A DNA stretch of 64,000 bases from Fidelibacterota bacterium (GTDB lineage Bacteria; Pseudomonadota; Alphaproteobacteria; Rhodospirillales; Rhodospirillaceae). The DNA is taken from positions 1 through 64,000 of the forward strand of contig CANJPQ010000001.1 of the NCBI GenBank assembly GCA_947476275.1, in the 5' to 3' direction. Under the pieces are notes generated by a model. That model was given only the letters and a program-made list of their open reading frames with translations. It was not told the DNA's origin and made no database searches. The position numbers and the translations under genes were made by a program. This document shows, piece by piece, positions 16,482 through 25,690 of this stretch (the first letter of the stretch is position 1; every line of letters starts with the position of its first letter).

Positions 16482-17628
16482 GCGTGATCAACGTGATCTC
16501 CGGCGCATTGGCCGTGCGCAACGGCGGGCCCCAATAGGCTGTGCCGCGGTTGACGTAGATCCACATATTTTCATGGCGGCTCAGCCCGCCCGTGTAGCGC
16601 TGGAACAGACCGATCAACAGCGTGAACGGGAAGTACTGCCCCGCATGGGTATGCCCGGAGAGTTGCAGGTCGAAACCTGCCGCGTGGGTGTCCTCGTAGC
16701 TCGCCGGCTGATGGGCGAGCATGATTTTGGTCAACCCTTCTGGCGCGCCTTCCAGCGCACGCGTTGCACTCGACGCATGGGCTCCGCGCGCGGATCGGGT
16801 GGAGTAGTCGGTCACGCCCGCCAGCAGGATGGCGTCCTCGTCACGGCGGATCACTTCGTGATCGTTGAGCAGCACCCGCGCGCCCAGCGTACGGAAGTGG
16901 TCGATCCAGCCTTGCGGATCCACGAAGTACTCGTGATTGCCGGTAATGAAGTACATGCCGTGCGGCGCCTTCAACTGGCCGATCGGCGCCATGTGCTCAG
17001 CGAGGTCTTCGACGCTGCCGTCGGAGAAGTCGCCGGTCAGCGCGATCATGTCCGCCTTCAGCGCCGCCACCTTGTCCACGACCGACTGCACAAAGCCGCG
17101 CCGGATGGTCGGGCCGACGTGAAGATCCGAAATCTGGGCAATGGTGAACCCCTCGAAGCGTGCCGGCAGATTGCGCAGCGGGATTTGGACCTGCTTCACC
17201 TGCAAGCCGATCCGCGCCTGCGCGACACCCAGCACCGTGGCGCCCAATGTCACCGCGCCCATGGTCAGCACCGTGCGGCGGTTGAAGTCCACCAGGTTCG
17301 CTGGCGGTGCGACCAGCTTCCAGACCCAGGTGGCAACGTCGGCAGCCACTGCCACCAGGATCAACGTCGAGACCGCGCCAAGGGTGATGTAGGAGATCCA
17401 GTCCAAGGCCTCGGCGAGGGCGCCCAAGCCCAGCTCCTCGCGCCAGCGCGGGAACCACAGACGGTCGCCAAAGGGCCCCATCAGTTGCAGCAGGAACACG
17501 ATCAGCACCACGCCATAGGCCAGCGTCGAATGCTGCGCCGCCCAGGGCCACCGGGCGATCACCCGCCAGCCGGCGTAAAGATTGCCGAGCGCCAGGATCG
17601 CCAGGAAGAACGTGATGAAGGCGGACAC
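16468..17628 (-). CDS. Membrane-anchored calcineurin-like metallophosphoesterase
   Basis: 386 residues from a GTG at 17628 with AGGAG eight bases upstream; a TTG at 17658 is possible but weaker. Three or so hydrophobic helices fill the first 105 residues, followed by another near a NRRTVLTMGAV segment. The C-terminal two thirds hold the two-metal phosphoesterase domain: ISDLHVG, LTGDFSDG, FITGNHEYF, LNDHE, LAHQP and LSGHTHAGQ. These are all the usual metal-binding blocks, and the order matches YkuE/YaeI-type enzymes, some of which cleave lipid-linked pyrophosphates such as UDP-diacylglucosamine. The catalytic domain is probably on the periplasmic side. The precise substrate is not identifiable. 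Confidence 0.88.
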   Translation of the reverse strand: MSAFITFFLAILALGNLYAGWRVIARWPWAAQHSTLAYGVVLIVFLLQLMGPFGDRLWFPRWREELGLGALAEALDWISYITLGAVSTLILVAVAADVATWVWKLVAPPANLVDFNRRTVLTMGAVTLGATVLGVAQARIGLQVKQVQIPLRNLPARFEGFTIAQISDLHVGPTIRRGFVQSVVDKVAALKADMIALTGDFSDGSVEDLAEHMAPIGQLKAPHGMYFITGNHEYFVDPQGWIDHFRTLGARVLLNDHEVIRRDEDAILLAGVTDYSTRSARGAHASSATRALEGAPEGLTKIMLAHQPASYEDTHAAGFDLQLSGHTHAGQYFPFTLLIGLFQRYTGGLSRHENMWIYVNRGTAYWGPPLRTANAPEITLITLTRA

Positions 17629-17771
17629 CCGCGCACTCCTCTTCTTAAGCTTCGGCAATAAACGAGGTGCCGCGGGGCTTGTCCACCCTCTTTGTCGTGA
17701 GGGATTGTGAAGCCTTGACGCTCGCGCGATCCTGACGAACCCTGCGCCCCTCGCGGATTTCCGGTGCCACC

Positions 17772-18920
17772 ATGACGCTCAATACCGACGACCAGATCAT
17801 CCTGGACTCCATCGCCAAATGGCTAGCGCGCGACGTCGCGCCCCACGCCATGCGCATGGAGCACGACGACACTTATCCCACCGACATGGTGGCGCAGATG
17901 AAGGACCTGGGCCTGTTCGGCGCGGTGATCGCGCCGGAATGGGGCGGGCTCGGGTTGTCCGCCAGCCTCTATGCCCGAATCGTCACCATGATCTCGGAGG
18001 AGTGGATGTCGCTCACGGGCATTTTCAACTCGCACTTGATGATGGCGATGTGCGTCGAGAAGTACGGTACCGAAGCGCAGAAGAAGCACTTCTTGCCGCG
18101 CTTCTGCACGGGCGAGTTGCGCGGCGGCGTTGGGCTCACGGAGCCGGACGCGGGCACCGACTTGCAGGGCATCCGCACCCGTGCAGTGAAAGACGGCGAC
18201 CACTACATCATCAACGGCACGAAGACCTGGATCACCAACGGCATCGAGGGCAATTGCTTCTCGCTGCTGGTGAAGACCGACCCGAGCGCAGATCCGCCGC
18301 GCCGCGGCATGAGCCTGTTCATCGTCGAGAAGGGGCCCGGCTTCACGGTCTCGCGCAAGCTCGAGAAGCTTGGCTACAAGGGCATCGATTCCGCCGAATT
18401 GGTGTTCGACAACTATCGCGTACCAGCGGCGAACCTGATCGGCGGCGTCGAGGGCAAGGGATTCCATCAGACCGTCGGCGGCTTGGAACTGGGGCGCATC
18501 AACGTCGCGGCCCGCGGCGTCGGCATCGCCAGCCGGGCGCTGAAAGAGTCCGTGCGCTACGCGCAGCAGCGCAAGACCTTCGGCAAGCCCATCGCGCAGC
18601 ATCAGGCGATCCAGCTGAAACTCGGCGAGATGGCGACGCGCACCGAAGCCGCGCGCTTGTTGGTGGAGAGTGCGGCACGCGCCTACGACGAAGGCCGCCG
18701 CTGCGACATGGAAGCCGGTATGGCGAAGTACTTCGCCTCCGAAGCGGCGGTGGAGAATTCCCTTGAGGCCATGCGCATCCATGGTGGCTACGGTTACTCG
18801 AAGGAATTCATCATCGAGCGCCTGTATCGCGATGCGCCGCTGATGACCATCGGCGAGGGCACCAATGAAATGCAGCGCATCATCATCGCGCGCCAACTGA
18901 TCGAGCGGAATCCGGCATGA
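17772..18920 (+). CDS. Acyl-CoA dehydrogenase
   Basis: 382 residues, the standard family length. FAD- and substrate-binding signatures are intact: GLTEPDAGTDLQGIRTRA, KTWITNG, FDNYRVP, QRKTFGKPIAQHQAI and the C-terminal GGYGYSKEFIIERLYRDA. The glutamate of IGEGTNEMQR is in the position of the catalytic base of short- and medium-chain members. The chain-length class cannot be stated with confidence. It is the first gene of an operon with two CoA-transferases (ATGA and TGATG overlaps). That suggests an acid is activated by CoA transfer and then dehydrogenated, rather than fatty-acid beta-oxidation. Confidence 0.93.
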   Translation: MTLNTDDQIILDSIAKWLARDVAPHAMRMEHDDTYPTDMVAQMKDLGLFGAVIAPEWGGLGLSASLYARIVTMISEEWMSLTGIFNSHLMMAMCVEKYGTEAQKKHFLPRFCTGELRGGVGLTEPDAGTDLQGIRTRAVKDGDHYIINGTKTWITNGIEGNCFSLLVKTDPSADPPRRGMSLFIVEKGPGFTVSRKLEKLGYKGIDSAELVFDNYRVPAANLIGGVEGKGFHQTVGGLELGRINVAARGVGIASRALKESVRYAQQRKTFGKPIAQHQAIQLKLGEMATRTEAARLLVESAARAYDEGRRCDMEAGMAKYFASEAAVENSLEAMRIHGGYGYSKEFIIERLYRDAPLMTIGEGTNEMQRIIIARQLIERNPA

Positions 18921-20116
18921 CTGCGCTGCCGCTCACCGGCATCCGGATCCTGACGTTCGAGGCTTTCGGGGCTGGCCCCTACGGCTCCATGTTCTTCGCC
19001 GATCTGGGCGCGGACGTGATCAAGATCGAGAACCCCGACGGCGGCGATTTCACGCGTCAAACCGGCCCGTATTTCCTGGGCGATGACGACAGTCAGTTCT
19101 ACCAGAGCCTCAACCTCAACAAGCGCAGTCTCGCGCTTGATATTAAGCAGCCCGAAGGCCGCGCGGTCCTCCATGATCTGGTCAAGGGCGCGCACGCGGT
19201 GCTGAATAACCTCCGCGGCAGCCAACCGGCGAAGCTCGGGATCGACTACGCGTCGTTGAAGGCGATCAATCCGCGGATTGTGTGCGCGCATCTGTCTGCC
19301 TACGGCCGCAACAACAGCCGCGGCGATTGGCCGGGCTACGACTATCTGATGCAGGCCGAAGCCGGCTTCCTCTCGCTCACCGGTGAGCCCGATGGACCGC
19401 CGGCACGCTTCGGCCTTTCCATGGTCGACTACATGACCGGCATGACCATGGCGTTTGGTCTGGTCTCGACCATTCTCGGCGTGAAGACCGGAACACTGCC
19501 GGAAGGCTGCGACGTGGACGTCAGCTTGATGGATACCGCGCTTCATCAACTGACTTATCCGGGCATCTGGTATCTGAACGAAGGGCTGGTGACCGGCCGC
19601 AATCCGCGCGGCGCGCATCCCTCGGTCACGCCCAGCCAACTCCAGAAGACCAAGGACGGATGGATTTTCGTCATGGCCCAGAACCCGAAGTTCTGGGACC
19701 TGCTGGTGAAGGCGATCGCGCGGACGGACCTCGCCGCCGATCCGCGCTTTGTCGATCTCGCGGCGCGCTTGGCCAACCGCGCTGAATTGACCAAGGAACT
19801 CGACTCGGCATTCTCCGCGCGCACCACGGCGGAGTGGATCGAAAAGTTGAAGGGCATCGTGCCGGTCGGGCCGGTTTACGACATGGCCCAGGCGCTCGAC
19901 AATCCGTTCCTGACGGAAACCGCCATGGTGAAGACCGTGCCGCATCCCGACCGCGCGGATATGCGCACGCTGGCCAATCCCATTAAGCTCGACGGCGAAC
20001 GGCTGCCGGCAAAACATGCCCCGAAACTCGGCGCGGACACAGCGGCGCTCCTGCGCGAGATCGGCCGCACGGAAGCGCAAATCGATGCCCTGCGCGCGGC
20101 AAAGGTGATCGTCTGA
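18917..20116 (+). CDS. CaiB/BaiF family (type III) CoA-transferase
   Basis: 399 residues. The N-terminal block LTGIRILTFEAFGAGPYGSMFFADLGADVIKIE and the LNKRSLALDI, NPRIVCAHLSAYG and GYDYLMQAEAGFLSLTGE stretches are diagnostic of the formyl-CoA transferase fold. A conserved aspartate in the SMVDYMTG stretch is the likely residue forming the aspartyl-CoA anhydride. The start overlaps the acyl-CoA dehydrogenase stop, and the stop overlaps the next CoA-transferase start. Donor and acceptor acids are not defined by sequence; a dicarboxylic or branched acid is a reasonable guess from the surrounding hydratase and dehydrogenase. Confidence 0.92.
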   Translation: MTALPLTGIRILTFEAFGAGPYGSMFFADLGADVIKIENPDGGDFTRQTGPYFLGDDDSQFYQSLNLNKRSLALDIKQPEGRAVLHDLVKGAHAVLNNLRGSQPAKLGIDYASLKAINPRIVCAHLSAYGRNNSRGDWPGYDYLMQAEAGFLSLTGEPDGPPARFGLSMVDYMTGMTMAFGLVSTILGVKTGTLPEGCDVDVSLMDTALHQLTYPGIWYLNEGLVTGRNPRGAHPSVTPSQLQKTKDGWIFVMAQNPKFWDLLVKAIARTDLAADPRFVDLAARLANRAELTKELDSAFSARTTAEWIEKLKGIVPVGPVYDMAQALDNPFLTETAMVKTVPHPDRADMRTLANPIKLDGERLPAKHAPKLGADTAALLREIGRTEAQIDALRAAKVIV

Positions 20117-21291
20117 TGAAACTCGAAGGCCTGCGCGTCATCGATCTGTCGATGTATCTGCCGGGGCCGCATCTCACCCTAATGATGGCGGACCACGGCG
20201 CCGAGGTGATCCGCGTCGAGGCCCCGGGCGGCGAACCCTCCCGTAAATATGGCCCCTTCGAACCCGACGACGCGGGTAATCCCCAGTCCGTCTGGTTTCG
20301 CAATTATCATCGCGGCAAGAAGAGCATCGTGCTCGACCTCAAGACGCCCGCGGGCAAGGAGATCCTGCTCAAGCTCGCCGAAACCGCCGACGTGTTCGTG
20401 GAAGCGTTTCGCCCCGGCGCGATGGATCGACTTGGGCTTGGCTATGCGCAACTGAAGGCGCGCAATCCACGGCTGATCTATTGTTCCGTGTCCGCCTTCG
20501 GTCATACCGGGCCGCTTTCCAGCAAGCCGACTCACGACATGGGCACGCAGGCGCTCGCCGGCACGTTGGCGCTGAACGACAACGGCGACGGCATGCCCGT
20601 AGTGCCGGGTCTGCCGGGCGCAGATATGGGGGCGGGCATGGCGGGCCTCATTGGCGTGCTTATGGCGCTCTACCGCCGCACCATCACGGGGCAGGGGGAG
20701 CATGTGGACGCGTCGATGTACGACATCCTGCTGTCCTTCACCGGCCATCTGAACGGCACGGTGCTGACGGAAGGCAAAGCACCGGAAACCCGCACCGGCC
20801 GCTCCATCGGCGGGGCGGCGTTCTACAATGTCTATGCCACGAAGGACGGGCGCCATATCGCCCTCACGGGCCGTGAACTGAAGTTCGCAGAGTCTCTGCT
20901 GGGCTATCTCGGCCGTCCCGATCTTGTGGCGCTGTGCGCCCAGGACGACTGCGTGGCGCAGGAGCCGGTGAAGGAATTTCTCCGCGCCGCCTTCAAGCAG
21001 CGCACCCAAGCCGAGTGGGTGGAAGCGCTCTCGAAACTGGAACTGGGCTGGGCCCCGGTTCTGAACATGGTGGAGGCCTTCGCCCATCCTCATATGGCCG
21101 CCCGCGGCATGCTGCTGACCGACGACCGCGGCCGCAAGCACATCGGCAATCCGGTCCGCTTCGTCGAGGAGCCGGCGCAGATCGGTTTCCACTCCCCCGC
21201 ATTGGGGGAAGATGCGACCGACCTTCTGGGTGAGCTAGGCTACACCGCCGCCCAGATCGCGGACCTGCGCCGCGACGGCGTGCTCGGTTAG
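20116..21291 (+). CDS. Second CaiB/BaiF family CoA-transferase
   Basis: 391 residues, homologous to the preceding protein but well diverged. LRVIDLSMYLPGPHLTLMMADHGAEVIRVE begins it; NYHRGKKSIVLDLKTPAGKE, LIYCSVSAFGHTGPL and PGADMGAGMAG (containing the probable catalytic aspartate) follow. Type III CoA-transferases usually work as homodimers of interlocked rings, so two adjacent paralogues could be separate enzymes or a heteromer. The one-base stop/start overlap (TGATG) argues for tightly balanced synthesis. Nine bases separate it from the following DUF72 gene. Confidence 0.92.
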   Translation: MKLEGLRVIDLSMYLPGPHLTLMMADHGAEVIRVEAPGGEPSRKYGPFEPDDAGNPQSVWFRNYHRGKKSIVLDLKTPAGKEILLKLAETADVFVEAFRPGAMDRLGLGYAQLKARNPRLIYCSVSAFGHTGPLSSKPTHDMGTQALAGTLALNDNGDGMPVVPGLPGADMGAGMAGLIGVLMALYRRTITGQGEHVDASMYDILLSFTGHLNGTVLTEGKAPETRTGRSIGGAAFYNVYATKDGRHIALTGRELKFAESLLGYLGRPDLVALCAQDDCVAQEPVKEFLRAAFKQRTQAEWVEALSKLELGWAPVLNMVEAFAHPHMAARGMLLTDDRGRKHIGNPVRFVEEPAQIGFHSPALGEDATDLLGELGYTAAQIADLRRDGVLG

Positions 21292-21299
21292 GAGCGTTT

Positions 21300-22040
21300 A
21301 TGCCCGGAAAGATTCGCGTCGGCATCGGCGGTTGGACCTATGAGCCTTGGCGCGGGGTGTTCTATCCGGACAAGCTGACCCAGAAGAAGGAGCTCAGCTA
21401 TGCCGCCGAGAAGCTCACCTCGATCGAGATCAACGGCACCTACTACTCCACCTTCAAGCCGGACAGCTGGATCAGATGGCGCGAAGAAACGCCCAAGGGC
21501 TTCGTGTTCGCCGTGAAAGCGTCGCGCTATTGCACCAACCGGCGCGTACTTTCTGAAGGCGGCGAGTCGATCGATCGCTTCATCACTCAAGGCCTCTCGG
21601 AACTCGGCGACCGGTTGGGCCCGATCAACTGGCAATTCATGGCGACCAAGAAATTTGATCCGAAGGATTTCGAAGGCTTCCTGAAGCTGCTCCCGAAGGA
21701 AGTGGGCGGCGTGCGTTTGCGTCACGCGCTTGAAGTGCGCAGCCCCACGTTCCAGACCGTGCAGTTTTACGACCTCGCCGCCAAGTACAAGGCAGCCATT
21801 GTCTATGCCGAGGGCGACGACGTGCCCACCATCGCGGAAGACACGGCAGGCTTCAAATACGCACGCCTAATGGGTACCAAGGATGACATCGACACCGGTT
21901 ACCCCAAGAAGGATCTCGACCGGTTCGCCAAGATGTCGAAGGACTGGGCGAAAAAGGGAGATGCCTTCGTTTACTTCATCTCCGGCGCCAAGGTGCGCGA
22001 TCCGGCGGCGGCGATGGCGCTGATCGAGAAAGTGAAGTAG
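21300..22040 (+). CDS. DUF72 domain protein
   Basis: 246 residues, a TIM-barrel-like DUF72 protein. RVGIGGWTYEPWRGVFYP opens it, followed by LTSIEINGTYYS, FKPDSWIRWREETPKGFVFAVKASRY and the late GDAFVYFISGAKVRDPAAAMALI. No biochemical role is established for the family that I can state with confidence. It is transcribed with the CoA-transferases (9-base gap) but nothing connects it mechanistically. Its stop abuts the stop of the convergent hydratase small-subunit gene with no spacer, inside a 14-base perfect palindrome (22034-22047). Confidence 0.88.
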   Translation: MPGKIRVGIGGWTYEPWRGVFYPDKLTQKKELSYAAEKLTSIEINGTYYSTFKPDSWIRWREETPKGFVFAVKASRYCTNRRVLSEGGESIDRFITQGLSELGDRLGPINWQFMATKKFDPKDFEGFLKLLPKEVGGVRLRHALEVRSPTFQTVQFYDLAAKYKAAIVYAEGDDVPTIAEDTAGFKYARLMGTKDDIDTGYPKKDLDRFAKMSKDWAKKGDAFVYFISGAKVRDPAAAMALIEKVK

Positions 22041-22550
22041 CTACTTCGCCTTCGTCGCTTTGGGCGCGATCAGGCCGTCGCGTTCCAGGGACGGGAAGAT
22101 ACCCCCTTCCAACATCAGCTTGAGCAGCGCCGGCGGTACCGGTTCGCAGGCAAGCGTCGCACCGGTCTGTACGTTGCGCACGCGCCACTCCGCCACCGAA
22201 ACTTCCGCCGTCTGACCTTCGGTGAACGCCGTGCTCACACCCGGGCAGCGCAGCGCCAGGAAGCCGAAGTTCACGGCGTTGCGGAAGAACAACCCGTTGA
22301 GCGATTCCGCCAGCAGGCAGGCGACTCCCAACGTGCGCAAGGATCGCGCACCCGGTCGGCTTGAGCCCATGCCGAAGTTCTGCCCGCCGACGATGATATC
22401 GCCCGGTTTCACTTCGTCGACCCACCCGGGCCGGTTGGCGGAGAACACCGCGCGCGCCTGCTCCGCCGGTGTGGCGTAAACCACAGGTCCCGGCACCATC
22501 AGGTCCGAGTTGATGTTGTCGCCGAAGCACCACGTCCGCCCGCTGATCAT
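22041..22550 (-). CDS. Aconitase-family hydratase small subunit (LeuD-like)
   Basis: 169 residues, the swivel domain of two-subunit isopropylmalate/homoaconitate-type isomerases. WCFGDNINSDLMVPG starts the domain, GGQNFGMGSSRPGARSLRTLGV carries the conserved GSSR substrate-binding loop, and FFRNAVNFGFLAL follows. The ATG at 22550 overlaps the large-subunit stop (22547) in an ATGA. No leucine-pathway partners (LeuB, LeuA) are adjacent. With acyl-CoA genes beside it, a catabolic hydratase of a methylated malate or related acid is as likely as leucine synthesis. Confidence 0.88.
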   Translation of the reverse strand: MISGRTWCFGDNINSDLMVPGPVVYATPAEQARAVFSANRPGWVDEVKPGDIIVGGQNFGMGSSRPGARSLRTLGVACLLAESLNGLFFRNAVNFGFLALRCPGVSTAFTEGQTAEVSVAEWRVRNVQTGATLACEPVPPALLKLMLEGGIFPSLERDGLIAPKATKAK

Positions 22551-23803
22551 GCGCGCACCATATTGCCTGGATGCACAATCGTCCCGGCGATCGCCGACGC
22601 CGCGACGGTGGCCGAAGAACCCATGTATATCCGCGCCGTCGGGTCGCCCATGCGGCCCTTGAAGTTCCGCGTGCTGGAGGTGATGCAGGTCTCGTTCGGA
22701 CCCAGCACGCCCATGTGGCCGCCGAAGCAGGCTCCGCAGGTTGCGGCCGTTACCACGGCGCCTGCGTCCATCAGGATCTGCACATATCCGGCCTCCAGCG
22801 CCTGGCGATAGATCGCTTGCGACGCGGGCGTAATGATGAAACGCACGCCGTTCGCCACCTTGCGCCCCTTTACGATCCGCGCGGCCTCGGCAATGTCCTC
22901 GATCGTGCCGTTGGCGCAGGAACCGATGAACGCCTGATTGATCGCAACGCCTGCCGCCTGGCTCACGGGCACGGAGTTCTTGATTACCGAATCTGGCCTT
23001 GCCACCAATGGCTCCAGCGCGCTCAGATCGATCGTGCGGCGCGCGACATAGATTGCGTCCGCATCCGGCGCTTGCGCTTCGAACGGCGCGGACGTGCGCG
23101 CGCGGATGTAGTCGATCAGGATATCGTCCGCCTCGAAAGTCGCGAACTCCGCACTCAATTCCGCACCCATCGTGGTCATGGTGCGGCGCGCGTCGATCGA
23201 CAGGCTCGCCATGCCGCCGCCGCCGAATTCCACATTCTGATTGGCGTGATCGCCATAGGTGCCGGAGATGTGCAGGAACAGGTCCTTGGCGAACACGCCG
23301 GGCTGCAGCTTGCCCGTCAGGTCGTAGCGCACGGTCTCGCCCACCTTGAACCACGCCTTGCCGGTGGTGACGGCATAGACCAGGTCCGGATAGCCGACAC
23401 CGCGGGCCGCGCAGTTGAGCGCGCCGGCTGCGCAGGCATGGGAGTCCGAACACACCAGCGTCGTGCCGGGCAGGGCATACGCGCGTTCCGACGCGATCAC
23501 ATGGCTGATGCCCTGGTCCCGGCCGATATCGTGCAGCCGCGCGACGCCGAACTGTTTGGCGAAGGCGCGGCCGGTCGCTTGCGCATCGGCCGAGGCGCGA
23601 TCCGGCGGCGGCACGAAGTGGTCGAAGACCATCACGATCTTCTCCGCATCGTGCACCTTCAGGATCTCGCGGCGGATATCCGGCATGAAATTCGTGTCGA
23701 GCATCAGCACGGTGTCGACTGCCACCACTGCCAAGTCGCCGGGCGCGATCTTCGCCTGGCCGCTGGCGCGGGCGAGGATTTTCTCGACGATAGTCATGCC
23801 CAT
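22547..23803 (-). CDS. Aconitase-family hydratase large subunit (LeuC-like)
   Basis: 418 residues from the ATG at 23803, which has AGGAGG seven bases upstream. The 4Fe-4S cluster cysteines are C296 (GSCANGT), C356 and C359 (CGACFGG). TIVEKILARASG, VFDHFVP, GISHVIASERAY and CSDSHACAAGAL are family signatures. At about 420 residues it is the short archaeal/HacA-like type rather than the roughly 470-residue LeuC of enteric leucine synthesis. Together with the overlapping small subunit it makes a complete enzyme. Candidate substrates include 3-isopropylmalate, homocitrate, citramalate and dimethylmalate; the sequence does not decide among them. Confidence 0.9.
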   Translation of the reverse strand: MGMTIVEKILARASGQAKIAPGDLAVVAVDTVLMLDTNFMPDIRREILKVHDAEKIVMVFDHFVPPPDRASADAQATGRAFAKQFGVARLHDIGRDQGISHVIASERAYALPGTTLVCSDSHACAAGALNCAARGVGYPDLVYAVTTGKAWFKVGETVRYDLTGKLQPGVFAKDLFLHISGTYGDHANQNVEFGGGGMASLSIDARRTMTTMGAELSAEFATFEADDILIDYIRARTSAPFEAQAPDADAIYVARRTIDLSALEPLVARPDSVIKNSVPVSQAAGVAINQAFIGSCANGTIEDIAEAARIVKGRKVANGVRFIITPASQAIYRQALEAGYVQILMDAGAVVTAATCGACFGGHMGVLGPNETCITSSTRNFKGRMGDPTARIYMGSSATVAASAIAGTIVHPGNMVRA

Positions 23804-23924
23804 GATGGGACCTCCTGCGACCCAAACTTTGCGCGTCCACTTGGTCTGCGCAAGAGGCGCAAACGCGAAGGGCGGACGCCGCACGGCGCCCGCCCTCATT
23901 TGCGAGCCTAGAGTATGTTTAGGA

Positions 23925-25505
23925 TTAGGCGTTCTTGAGCTTCAGAATTTTCTGGCCCAGCAGGCGGCCCAGGGTCAGCGCCGGCGTGACGCTCATGCCG
24001 CCGCAAACCGAGTTGCCCATCATCTGGCCCATGCCGAGCAGTTCGCCCGCGGCGTACAGATTGCCGATCGGCTTCCCGTCCTGCTTGATCACTTCCAAGT
24101 TCTCGTTCACCGCGATCCCGGCGTAGGACGTCAGGCCCCAGCTGCGGATCTCCACGGCATAGAAGGGTGCCTTGGCGATCGGCAACGGCATGTGCTTGCG
24201 ACCGAGCGCGTCCGGGCCCTTGCCGGCCTGCGCCTTGTTGTAGGCATCCACCGTCTCTTGAAGGCCCGCGACGTTCACCTTCATCTTCTCGGCCAGGTCT
24301 TTCACGCTATCGGCCTTGAAGAAGTGGCCGGCACCCTCATCAAACATCTGTCTGACCTTCTCTTTCGCTTTCTCCGGCCCGCCGCCGGGCCCGCCGCCGA
24401 AGCCGCTCTGCGCCCGCACGAACAGCGGCGCCTTGTCGAAAATCTCCGCATCCCACACGGCCCAGCAACGCTCGTCGGGCTGCGCCTTCAAGCCTTGCTC
24501 ATAGGCATCGTGGCTCAGGATGTCTTCCTGGAGGAAGCGCTTGCCCTCGGCATTGACGATGATCTCCCAAGGCGGACGGTCGCCCGGGAAGTGGCGCGCC
24601 ATGCCACTCGTCTCGCTCGGGAAATCTTCGCTCGGATAGATGGCGCCGAACAGCGGGGTGTGATTCTGGCCGCCGCGAATATAGCCGCCCACGGCGGTCG
24701 CCAACTTATAGCCTGCGCCCAAATTGTACTGCCAGGTCATCGCCGAATAGATCGGCGCGTTTTCCATCTGTTTGAACATTTCCGGGTTGTACATATAGCC
24801 GCCGCAGGTGAGCACGACGCTCTTACCCATTTGGCGCGAGGTGCCCTTGTCGTCTTTGCAGACCACGCCGGTGATGGCGCCGTTCTTGTCGGTGATCAGC
24901 TCGACCACTTCGGTGCTGGTCATCAGCGTCACCTTCTTGCTGTCCACCAGCGGCTGCAGCTGCTTGTTGAGGACTTCCAGGATCGACCTGCCGCCGTCCT
25001 TGCCCCAAGCATAGCGGGCGTGGCTGTATGGCTCGTGCGTTGTGCCGGTCACCGGGTGACCTTCGCGCACGGTGAAACCGTTGTCGGTCAACCAATCGAA
25101 GGTGGCCGCGGCATTGAACGTCGCCATCTTCAGCAATGTCGGGTCGGCGGTGTTCTTGCTGATGCGCATCACATCGTCGTAGTGGGACTGGGCGGTGTCC
25201 TCGATGCCCTTGGAAAGCTGCAGCTTGGTGCCCGCGGCGCTCATCTGGCCGGAAGACAGGAACAGTGTGCCGCCCACCACGTCGGCGGCTTCGACCACCA
25301 ACACTTTCGCGCCGCGTTGTCCGGCGAAGATCGCCGCCGGCAGGCCGGAGTTGCCGCCGCCGACCACGATCACGTCATAGCCTGCTTCGGCCTGCGAGCA
25401 GCCCGAAAGGCCCAGGGCGCCGACGCCGGCACTCAATCCCGCGAGCTTCAGAACGTCGCGTTTGGAAACGGTGCGCGTCATGCGCGAATCCTTCGATTTG
25501 GCCAT
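23925..25505 (-). CDS. Exported FAD-dependent oxidoreductase of fumarate reductase flavoprotein type
   Basis: 526 residues, with AGGGAGG five bases before the ATG. A Tat-like leader (TVSKRDVLKLAGLSAG, with KR in place of RR) ends in a lipobox LSGC (C36), so it may be a lipoprotein. The FAD-binding motif GGGNSG is at 49-54 with the VVEAADVVGGT partner strand. The C-terminal GNLYAAGELLGMGQMMGNSVCGG segment is the second FAD contact. A glycine/proline-rich insert lies near GFGGGPGGGPEK. Relatives include fumarate, urocanate and ketosteroid reductases or dehydrogenases. No haem domain is present, so a separate electron carrier is needed. The substrate is unknown. Confidence 0.88.
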   Translation of the reverse strand: MAKSKDSRMTRTVSKRDVLKLAGLSAGVGALGLSGCSQAEAGYDVIVVGGGNSGLPAAIFAGQRGAKVLVVEAADVVGGTLFLSSGQMSAAGTKLQLSKGIEDTAQSHYDDVMRISKNTADPTLLKMATFNAAATFDWLTDNGFTVREGHPVTGTTHEPYSHARYAWGKDGGRSILEVLNKQLQPLVDSKKVTLMTSTEVVELITDKNGAITGVVCKDDKGTSRQMGKSVVLTCGGYMYNPEMFKQMENAPIYSAMTWQYNLGAGYKLATAVGGYIRGGQNHTPLFGAIYPSEDFPSETSGMARHFPGDRPPWEIIVNAEGKRFLQEDILSHDAYEQGLKAQPDERCWAVWDAEIFDKAPLFVRAQSGFGGGPGGGPEKAKEKVRQMFDEGAGHFFKADSVKDLAEKMKVNVAGLQETVDAYNKAQAGKGPDALGRKHMPLPIAKAPFYAVEIRSWGLTSYAGIAVNENLEVIKQDGKPIGNLYAAGELLGMGQMMGNSVCGGMSVTPALTLGRLLGQKILKLKNA

Positions 25506-25690
25506 TTTGCCCTCCCTAAAATCTAGCCGCCGAGCCCAAATACGGACGCCCTCACGGGGTCGAAGTCAAGGGTCGGCGGTGCAGGGTGCGCCGACCCCAT
25601 GGCGACGGAAGAAGCTGCGGTCCGACTCCGCCGTGCTATCCTGAATTCGGGGCTTTTGCCTCAATGAGTGGTCAAGTCGGGGGAGAGTCC

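Noticed and set aside
16432-17661. 409-codon plus-strand frame opposite the metallophosphoesterase
   Set aside because: The minus strand carries every metal-binding block of the phosphoesterase; the plus frame has no recognisable domain.
18794-20080. 428-codon minus-strand frame opposite the first CoA-transferase
   Set aside because: Complement shadow; the plus-strand protein has clear type III CoA-transferase signatures and start/stop overlaps.
22041-23803. Leucine biosynthesis leuC and leuD
   Set aside because: Subunit sizes and the catabolic neighbourhood do not support a firm leucine assignment, so gene symbols were withheld.
22551-23840. Long minus-strand frame continuous with the hydratase small subunit
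   Set aside because: It is the large-subunit gene read in the wrong frame; the real large subunit (22547-23803) has the Fe-S cysteines and a strong ribosome binding site.
23415-25526. 703-codon plus-strand frame
   Set aside because: Antisense to the hydratase and flavoprotein genes; composition rich in Arg, His and Gln is that of a complement shadow in GC-rich DNA.
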